NCBI GenBank assembly: GCA_027559495.1
Contig: JAMXSV010000003.1
Coordinates: forward strand, 1,612,001-1,676,000
From: Aurifilum marmelostoma
Taxonomy: Eukaryota > Ascomycota > Sordariomycetes > Diaporthales > Cryphonectriaceae
DNA: 64,000 bases
Direction of reading: 5' to 3'
Shown here: one piece after another, positions 56,537 to 64,000 of the stretch
Layout of the letters: each line of letters opens with the position of its first letter
How positions within the stretch are numbered: position 1 is the first letter of the stretch
Program-made: the position numbers and the translations under genes
The notes under the pieces: model-generated
Told to the model about the DNA's origin: nothing
What the model saw: only the letters and a program-made list of their open reading frames with translations
Databases searched by the model: none

Positions 56537-58843
56537 TCAAAAGTTTCTGCCGATCCCAGACAGGTGCTGCGGGACACGAGGTGGTACCTCGTCGGGGCTA
56601 GCAGAGGAGATGGCCGTGGCGGGTGCGTTCTCGGGGGCAGACTGCTGCTGGCTCTTTCTCGCACGGCCCTGCGCGGCCTTCATACGGCTCATCTCCGCAT
56701 ACTTCTGCCTGGCCAGCTTGATGGCCTCCTTGCGGTCCTGCTCCTCCCTTGCTTTGACCCGTCCTGCGTTGTTGTCCCGGGCGTAGATCTGACGCCCGCG
56801 GGCCTTCTGCTGGTGGAGCTCCTCGGCCGACACGATGCTGCGCTTCCTGGTCGACGACACCACACTACCCGCCGAGGACGAGGTCGCCCGCGTGCTGACC
56901 TGTGAGGACCCGAAGCTCGAGGTTCGACCTCGGACCGTGGTTGTCGCCGTCGACACAGACGCCATACTAGCTGTACGTGCTGCCGAAGGGGTCATTGTCA
57001 CGGCCTGGCGCTTCGCGGCCCCCGTCTTGGGCGACGACTCTGCTGCGGTAGGCGAGAATGCGGTGTGCTGCTGTTCCGGCTGAGGAGGGCCTGTGCTCTG
57101 ACGCTGACGGCTGGTAAACGTCGAGCGGATAGTCGGCGCAGCGTTCGCGGGCGACGGTCTGGCCTTGAACTGCCGGCGCCTGCGGGCCTCCTCCTCCTCC
57201 TCCTTCAGCTTCTGCTCTAGGCGCTCCTTCTTTTGCCGCGAGTACCGCTCACCAGGCAGCTCAAAGTTAGGGACCGTCGGCGGCTTGCTAGACCGGATGG
57301 AGCGCGTGCGCTGCGGTGAGGAGACCTCGGCAGCCTTCTGTGGGTCGAGCTGCATCGACAGCCGCGCCGCCTTCTTCTCCTTCAGCTCCCTGGCGACTCT
57401 CTCGCCGGGCAGCTCAAAGGTCGGGACGGTAGGCGGCTTGCTGGTCTTCTGAAGGGGCTTGGGTGGCGCCAGGCTGGCTGGTCGAGCCACCCTCCTCAGC
57501 GTTGCCGCCGTCGGCGTCTGCGCATTGCTACGGTCGGACCCCGACAGCGAAGAAGAGGCATCTTGAGCTGTGCCGCGGCGCACCGAGACGCTTCTCCTTG
57601 TCTCGGCGGCGGGTTTCTGCTGCGCCTCTCCCTGAGGTGTAGGCGGGGTCGCAACAGGGCTCTGTTGCTGTTGCTGTTGCTGCTGCTGTCCATCCTTGAT
57701 GCTCACCTGCGCAGCCGCGTCTGTCATTGCATCGATGTGGTCCTCGAGCTTGTCGAGCTCCTCAAGAGAATCCTCGATCGTGCTGAGAGGTGTCTTGACC
57801 TCCGCGCGGCGTGGATCCAAGGTGAGGGTATTGTCACTGTCCTCTGACGCCTCCACAGCAGTAGACCAATGCGCACTATTGGCACTCAGGGGACTGGGCC
57901 GATACGTGCTGCTTGTGGCGCTGGACGGGGTCTTGTTCACCATCACCTGAGAGGCTGCCATCTTGTCGAGATCTCGAGTCTCCTGTTGCAACACACGGAA
58001 CTCGTGCGTGGTGAAGTCAATGTGTGCAGTAGTAGTGCTCTGGTCCGGTCGGAGGTCGATAGGTGTGGCCAGGAGCAGATATCTGTCCTCCGGATCGCCT
58101 GGAGGCTGGTGTTCTCTTCCGGCCGTCTTGGTCCAGGTCAGCAGGTTGCAGCCAAAGTACTGTCTGTCGCCCTCACCAGGACTATGGTGGTGGTGGTGGT
58201 GGTGAGGTGGAGTAGGGTCCGAGGGGCTATTCTGTGACTGCTGTGTGGATCTCTGGGCGGCTGAGGCAGGGAGGGACAAGACCCATTGAAACTGCTTGTT
58301 CTTGTGCTGCTCAAAGACGTTCTCCTTGGGATCAAGACTTCGGGCAGCCTTGACCAGGTCGTGGCAACCAAGAGCGTCTAGTACCAGCAGCGGGTAGGGT
58401 CAGATCAGTCAAATAGCCCAGGAGGAGGAGAGATCTCAATCTGATTGCCGAGGGGGCAGGCGGGTGTGGTCCCTACCAGCGTCTGTTTCAGCGTGCGTGC
58501 TAGTAGTTTTTGGCGATCTCGGCGCAATAAAAGTCTCGGCTGCAAGGGGAGCACGGCGCTGCTGGCCTCTGAACTTCCTGTCGTGTATAACGATGCGAGC
58601 ACCGCCTTGAGGCGACTTCAACGCCCGCAGACTTCCGGATTGATGTGAGGAGGGGGACGCGTCGTGTCGCGTCTCGGGGTTTTCGTTTTCCTTGTCAGAG
58701 ATGTCTAGGTCACGCTTCTCCCAATGAACCGTGTTGCGCTTTGAGGATGTACGACAGCCAGGTGAAGAAGAAAAAGCAGAGGGAGGTGTCTGCTTCATAA
58801 AGGCATAGTCAGAAGTAGGAGGCTGAGAAGAAAGGAAAGCCAT
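56537..58843 (-). CDS. Uncharacterised protein with a duplicated KPPTVPxFELPGER motif
   Basis: Exons 58477-58843 and 56537-58377 (99-nt intron GTAGGG...ACTAG, phase 1) give 735 residues. I do not recognise a named family. The N-terminal part has DISDKENENP, a KEN-box-like sequence. It is followed by a possibly folded segment (ALGCHDLVKAARSLDPKENVFEQHKNKQFQWVLSLP ... DRQYFGCNLLTWT), a His7 run, a polyGln run (CAG near 57660-57690), then two copies of SKPPTVP[T/N]FELPGER, each followed by a basic helix (VARELKEKKAARL; YSRQKKERLEQKLKEEEEE). The rest is Ser/Thr/Arg-rich, ending in a long charged helix (AREEQDRKEAIKLARQKYAEMSRMKAAQ). FELPGER plus basic helix resembles TPX2-type microtubule-binding repeats, which is weak evidence. 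Start at ATG 58843; a G14 run lies just before it. Confidence 0.75.
57661..57691. repeat. (CTG/TTG)n repeat encoding poly-Gln
   Basis: About nine to ten consecutive Gln codons on the minus strand within the uncharacterised 735-residue protein. Confidence 0.8.
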
Positions 58844-60005
58844 GGCTTGTGGGGGGGGGGGGGGAGGTTCGGATCTAAGGGATCTAAATTGTCTCGCCCT
58901 GGGGAGGACCTGACACGGGCTGACAAGGGGTTGATCCTATTCTGGAAGGCCGCGTTGGCTTCGTGCCAGAACTTCAGACATTAATGTTCCGAAACCCAGC
59001 AACGCAATCTCACCGGATCAAAAGAGAGGCACGTGTGGGTTGCCACTGGTCAAAGGGCTGAGGAATGTAAATCAATGCGAGGGAGGGGATTTCAGGTTGG
59101 TTATGGTAGTAGATCGATGTCGTTGTACCGAACAAAAGCAAGAATAGTTGACATGAGTTCCAAAACGTAATGTTACTGAAGACTTTGGGTGCAAAAGACA
59201 GGATTCGGAAAAACAGACCGGTTGAGGATTGTCATTTACATCTACATCGTCGTCCTTTGCACGTCGCACTTGCCTCTATGGATGTGAGTAAACAAATGGG
59301 TACTAGGAGGGCAGCAAGTGCGATGTGGGTGAAAAAAGCCAAAAAAAGGCCTAAATTAGCCTTCAAAAGATGTTGATTTGACTATTTTGGATCGTATCAT
59401 TCCTCAGATTTACGTATGGACTGCAAGGGAGAAATCAGAGCGATGCCTTATATAATAATCTCTCTGCGCGTTGTCAGTTGTTTCCGTCGAGCGCACTTTG
59501 ACCCGGCTCAGCATCACTCGTCTTGACATAAAAAAGTCCAATTGACCATGTAATGCTGCTGATCCTGTTTGCAGGCGAAAATGGAAGATCGAGGGCGCGG
59601 GCGCAGCTAGCGCCTGCTGTCCCCTCTTGTTTGACGTGGTGGTCAGCAGAGGGGTCAGGGTCAAAGGCAAGGGAGGCGCGTGGTCGACGCGTCTTCAGCT
59701 CCCGCTATTATAGCTCAGAGGTAGTGGTGTCCTCCAGCCCCGAGTCCGTCAAGCCAGCCACGCGATCTTCCTCGATAGTAAGACTCTTCTAGCTGCCCCT
59801 GGAGCGCCGGTGCCGACGTACTTCATAGCTAATACGTCGCTGATCTGGAGAAGCCGAGATAGGCCGCGTTTTCGTGCCTATTCTGCGACAGAAAGGTACA
59901 GTGAGTTGGTCTGCTAGCGCCTCATGACTTGAGGCGTATACCCTAATTCGTAAATCGCAGCATGCAAAGTTGTGAATATGATGACCAGAAGGTAGTGGTC
60001 AATCA
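58844..60005. other. Intergenic region
   Basis: 1.16 kb between two minus-strand genes, containing the upstream region of the 735-residue protein gene and the dad2 3' end. GACGCGTC at about 59684-59691 contains the ACGCGT core of the MluI cell-cycle box, but far from any mitotic start codon. No gene seen. Confidence 0.45.
58851..58864. repeat. G14 homopolymer upstream of a start codon
   Basis: Fourteen G residues on the plus strand (C14 in the transcript sense), ending about 7 bases before the ATG of the minus-strand gene. Confidence 0.8.
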
Positions 60006-60555
60006 TCATTCTTCTTCAGCAGCTTCGGCTTGGGCTTGTAGCGCAGGCGCGTGCTCAGTCGGTATGCGGACCAGAGTCTGCGGCAGTGCTGTCCCGCTGT
60101 CTTCTGCATCTGGTTGTGGCTTCGGTAATTTGGCTGCGGGCAAGTGTTAGCAAGGCTCTTAGTTGAGAGACGTGTAGTCTCAACTGATGCAGAGGGGTTG
60201 ACTGACAGGAAGCCATATTGATGGCGCGGAGGACGTTGTGCCAATTGCCCATGACGAGCGCGATAGCTGAAGGATGGTCGCGTCAGCTACTTCAGGTGTC
60301 CCTTTCTCCCCACTGTTTGAGCTATTCCATACCTTCTGTGCCGTCAGAGAGCGTCGCCAGCTTCTGCTCCAGGGCCTCCATCTGCGATGCGACTGCCGCG
60401 CTCAGGTCGCGCAGCTCTTTGAGATTCTCAAGCTCGGCCTTTTTCTCGTTGACCCGTGCCACGAGCGCAGGCGACTGGCCTGTTGATGCGGACGGCCCAG
60501 CCATGGATGGCTGCCGGATATGTGCAGGAATCGATCTGTTCCCCTGGTATGACAT
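60006..60555 (-). CDS. dad2: DASH complex subunit Dad2
   Basis: A subunit of the DASH/Dam1 ring that couples kinetochores to microtubule ends, found only in fungi. Exons 60333-60555, 60207-60266 and 60006-60133 give 136 residues with phases 1, 1. Seen: a polar N-terminus (MSYQGNRSIPAHIRQPSMAG), the conserved helix LVARVNEKKAELENLKELRDLSAAVASQMEALEQKLATLSDGTE, then AIALVMGNWHNVLRAINMAS, which is the diagnostic Dad2 block across introns 1-2, and a Pro/Glu-rich tail (KLPKPQPDAEDSGTALPQTLVRIP..). Introns: GTATGG...TTCAG (66 nt) and GTCAGT...CGCAG (73 nt). Divergent from shugoshin. Confidence 0.95.
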
Positions 60556-61086
60556 TTTTGGTGGTTGGTTATCCGTCTCGATCTGGCGACTGATCTGTTC
60601 TGGCGGGCTGTTTGTGACGTCGTAAATGACAAAATAATGGTCCGAAGTAAATTACAAAAAGGAATCCATCGCACGAGGGCCGCCTCTATTGGAACCCTGA
60701 CACTGATCTTCACAGGCCTACAGGGGCATGCTGCATGGTTGTCAAGGGTCACGGTCACAGTGGGGTTCCTGACGTTGGCCAACAGGGGCCTAGTAGGGGT
60801 AGTTGCTCCGGCAACGGCTCTAGCTCTATTTAGTGAGCTTTTGTTAGCCATTTGCCTAGGCAAAAACAGGGGACCTTACAGCATCCACACCTGCCACTCA
60901 ATTCAGACTGCATGCTCCTCCTCCGCCACCAGAATTGACGACTCCCAGCCCATATTTTGACCGTTGTGAAAAAGAGCCCACCAGACAGCATTTCGACCCC
61001 AGATATATCCCTAACCCACCTCCGACCTTACACCTCCCACCCATCGACCTCGTCTTCACAGCGTTTGCGACTCTGATTATGATACA
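60556..61086. other. Divergent promoter region, dad2 / sgo1
   Basis: 531 bp shared by two mitotic kinetochore genes. TGACGTCG at about 60614-60621 is close to an ATF/CREB site. No MluI cell-cycle box core (ACGCGT) was seen in it. No gene seen. Confidence 0.5.
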
Positions 61087-63306
61087 ATGGCGAGATTGAA
61101 CGAACCCCCAGTGTCAACAGATGCGTTAGAAATCCGTGAGTTGGTGTCTCATTCCAAATACATACAAATACGCCAGTCGCTCGCATAAGCTGACCATGCT
61201 TCTCCTCTTTCTATAGTACGAAGAAGATTTCTACGACAGAATCGAGACATCGCAAGAATCAACTCTGCTCAATCGCTTCGCATTCGTTCCCTCGAAAGCG
61301 AGTGTGGCCGTTTGCTGTCGGACAACCTCACCCTCAACAGCCGCATACTAGAGCTGGAGCGGGAGCTCGAGGAGTACAAGGGCGCTCAACGGATCGCCGA
61401 CCATGCCCTCGAGATCAAGACCAGGATGGAGGCGCAGCTCATAGAGTGGGGAGCCATGATCCAAGGGCTGGGCGTGGAGCCAGCAGCAAAACGGCACGTC
61501 TCAACATCGCCAGGCGGGACCAAGATCAGCAGACAACAAAGGGATAGCGCCGACCGGAGTCCAGCAGCCAAGCGAAGGCCTCGAGATTCCAGGAGCGCCG
61601 AGGAGGCTGCTAGGCAGGAGGAGGGACGCTTACCTCCTATCCACGAGAACAAGACTTACCCGCGGCGGACAATGAGGTACGTGGGCGCGCGTTGGGAACG
61701 TGACGGGCCTCTGGATCCGGCTAACATGCAGCACAGCCATGCCGACCTTGTCGCCATATGCACCGATGCCGAAGACACCAACGACTCTCCAGACCTGGGC
61801 CCGCCCCCGACGTCGCGCTATGTTGAGGAGGACCCAGTCAAGATTGATAGCCCCTCCAGGTCCACCGGTGTCCTTGAGGCAAGCCCCAAGATTAGGAGAG
61901 AGACACTGGCGCCGCCTGAGTCGCCTCCGCAGCTGAAGCTCGACCCGAAGAAGAGGCCAGTGCTGCCGACGGAGGCCGCCATGCCCACGAGCCCGGAGCC
62001 CATGAAGTCTGCTGACGCTCCAGCCCCCCGTCTCCTGAAAGCCGGTTCTAAGAGAAAATTTGGCGATGAGAACTATGAGAACCAAGCTGCGAAGTCTGGT
62101 GTGGACAAGGAGAACGCTGACAGCAAGCCTGTGTCGGACAACCCGCTTGCAGCCAAAGACCACCTCAAGAACCGCACAAGTGCGCAGGCAAAAGGTCCGA
62201 CATCAACGAAGCATGGTGGCAAGAGTGGACGTGGGGTAGGGCGGCCGCGGAAACCGCTGGCGGACAAGACCACCAACGACGACCTGGTGTCGCCGAAGAA
62301 GAACATCAGGTCGGCAACAATTGATGACCTGAAGAAGACGACGACTGAGCCTGAACGGACCGTGGCGCCACTCAAGAAGAAGAGAGTCGTCCCCATCAAG
62401 CTGTCCATACCTCATCTACCTGCTCCTACGACAGTCAGCCCATCAGAGGAACCAGCTACACCATCTGCTGACCCCGGGACTGTCTTTCCTGAAACACCCG
62501 AGACCAAGTCCGTCGAGGTGAACCCAGGTGACACACCACCTCCGGCCGACATCTCAGTGCACGGAGAGACATCACGCCCTAGCAGGAGGGCGAGGCCAGC
62601 TATCAGCTACGCCGAGCCCAATCTCCGCGATAAAATGCGTCGCCCGACAAAGGAACTGTTCGATGCCGTCTCTGGAGAAGGAAAGTATGTCCGCTCGAGC
62701 TCAGCTCACCTCCTGGGCGCGCTATCATCAAAGCTCAAGCTCGATGACGAAACCCTAGTGGAAGGGTCATCAAAGCTATCACAGGACGCAGGAAAGCCTA
62801 CAGGAGACGGGGCAGCTGACAGGCCTGCTTTACTAAGTCCACTGCTGCTCAAAGAAGCATCAAAAGACCGGTCTGGGGACTATTTCCCAGACTCTGTGGT
62901 CACTGAACGACGAAGGAGACCGTCTTCCAGGCAGAGCCAACTCTTTGAGCAGCAGCCGGACCCAGAAGAAGCCGATGAGGAGGGCAAACAGGACGAAACC
63001 GATCCTTACGAGTTCACGAGCATGTCACCCGCCTCTGAGAAGCCCAAAGAGCCCGCCACCCGAGGCCGGACCACAAAGGGGACACGAAAGTCCGTGGCGG
63101 GCAATGCTGGGCGGGGGGCCGATGCGACAGAGGAGCCCAGACCATCTCGAAAGAGAGCATCAATGGCGGCCCCAAAGAAGATCTCGATGCTCGACTTTCC
63201 TTTGGACGAGGACTCGTCATTCGAGGCCAATGGCGATCCGACTAAGGGCGAGCCGTCCTCGAGTCTAAAGGAGAGAGTCTCGAGAAGGAGGAGCATGATG
63301 TTGTGA
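61087..63306 (+). CDS. sgo1: Shugoshin (centromeric cohesin protector)
   Basis: Recruits PP2A to centromeres to shield cohesin and supports bi-orientation. Exons 61087-61135 and 61217-63306 (81-nt intron GTGAGT...TATAG, phase 1) give 712 residues. The N-terminal coiled coil (PF07558), about residues 17-75, is clear: ILRRRFLRQNRDIARINSAQSL, RIRSLESECGRLLSDNLTLNSRILELEREL. A long disordered middle is rich in Pro, Ser and Lys, with ENYENQ and DKENAD segments. The C-terminal SGO motif (PF07557) is at about 470-500: SRPSRRARPAISYAEPNLRDKMRRP, the part that binds phosphorylated H2A. About 215 further residues end in RRRSMML. A GRGVGRPRKPL segment looks like an AT-hook. There is one copy here; Pezizomycotina normally have one shugoshin. 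Confidence 0.95.
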
Positions 63307-64000
63307 CGGAAAGAAGATTGTTATGAGAAATCTCGTAACAGAAAGGGGAGAGGATAAAATAGTAATCTTGGATCGTTGCATAGCGACTAAGGGCAGACAG
63401 GACATGGCGCAATGGGGAAACAAAAGGGTCGGTACGGTCGGATACAGCGATGTTCTACTTTTGCATCGAGAGCGATTGGACATCAAGATTTTAATTTAAT
63501 GAAGCATACGCCAATTTCCCGAGCATCACCTTGAGCATCATTACTCGTCACTCAGTCAGTGCTTGCACTCGCGATCGCCTGCCATGGATGATTCGCCTAC
63601 ACAATGTGGAAATTCCCAACGTATATGGCGGAGTGCAGGTCGCCATCTGCATTTATTGTAAACCTGCCAATCTATGCCCAGCCACTCGCAGAATATGTCT
63701 TTGCATACATATCCGTGAAGAGCACAACTTTCAAGCTGCCCCCCCCCCCTCCCCGGAACAAAAAAATCCTTCTCGCTCTGTTCCGGTGCCTAGGTCACAA
63801 TGAAGGTCACCACGCATCAAACTTGACAATCAGCTCTCCGCCGCCAACCGCCCTCTCCCCCCCTCTCGGGTTTCTTTGCTCTAATGCATGGTCTCGCAAG
63901 AGCCATCTCGGTGTCTATTCTGCTCCGTCCGCGTTGAATCTCCGTAGATTATATCATCATACAGCCTGGTTCCTTGCTGATAGATGAGTATGCTGTCGTC
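63307..64000. other. Right-edge region
   Basis: 694 bp downstream of sgo1. Open frames on the plus strand are short and unrecognised; the region may be 3' UTR or the flank of a gene beyond the window. Confidence 0.4.

Overview
The window is nuclear DNA of a filamentous ascomycete (Pezizomycotina), most like a Sordariomycete. The reasons are short introns (about 50-160 nt) with GTRNGT donors, CTRAC/CTRAY branch sites and YAG acceptors; a HET-domain gene; a NUC-2/PHO81-type SPX-ankyrin-GDPD regulator; Skg6-type and Ser/Thr-rich membrane proteins; and fungal-only factors such as Dad2 and Rrn6. I do not name a species. Gene models were built by hand from splice signals and from family conservation.

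Layout. 0-8 kb: the 5' part of a PMT2-type protein O-mannosyltransferase (-, runs off the left edge), an intronless HET gene (+) and a secreted heme-thiolate peroxidase (+). 8-17 kb: the RNA polymerase I factor Rrn6 (-) divergent from the Ndc80-complex subunit Spc25 (+), then the gamma-tubulin-complex subunit Mzt1/MOZART1 (+), convergent with a CHY-zinc-finger/RING protein (-). 17-24 kb: a PITH protein (+), a CCDC25/Jlp2 homologue (-), mitochondrial ribosomal protein uL3 (+), the cytochrome oxidase assembly factor Coa1 (-) and a multi-pass membrane protein (+). 24-38 kb: the phosphate regulator NUC-2 (-), a Cue5-like ubiquitin-binding protein (-), ESCRT-III Vps20 (+) and a DUF2293 protein (-). 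38-52 kb: a DHX35-type DEAH helicase (+), an Skg6-type membrane protein (+), about 5.9 kb without a convincing gene, and a Ser/Thr-rich single-pass membrane protein (+). 53-64 kb: a membrane-anchored type-B carboxylesterase (-), an uncharacterised protein with a duplicated FELPGER motif (-), DASH subunit Dad2 (-) divergent from shugoshin (+).

Most genes are single-copy housekeeping genes and I see no operon-like pathway or biosynthetic cluster. Four are mitotic (Spc25, Mzt1, Dad2, Sgo1), arranged as one tandem pair and one divergent pair. No transposon, CRISPR array, rRNA or tRNA was recognised.

The unusual content is in RNA processing rather than in a new gene system. It comprises a predicted single-nucleotide exon in the CCDC25/Jlp2 gene, an intron that splits the ATG of the NUC-2 gene, two strong GC-AG introns and a third candidate, an A13 tract that acts as or hides a 3' splice site in the PITH gene, and two introns whose retention keeps the frame open. 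One gene (Skg6-type) appears to be frameshifted in a C7 run. I did not find a convincing undescribed multi-gene system.
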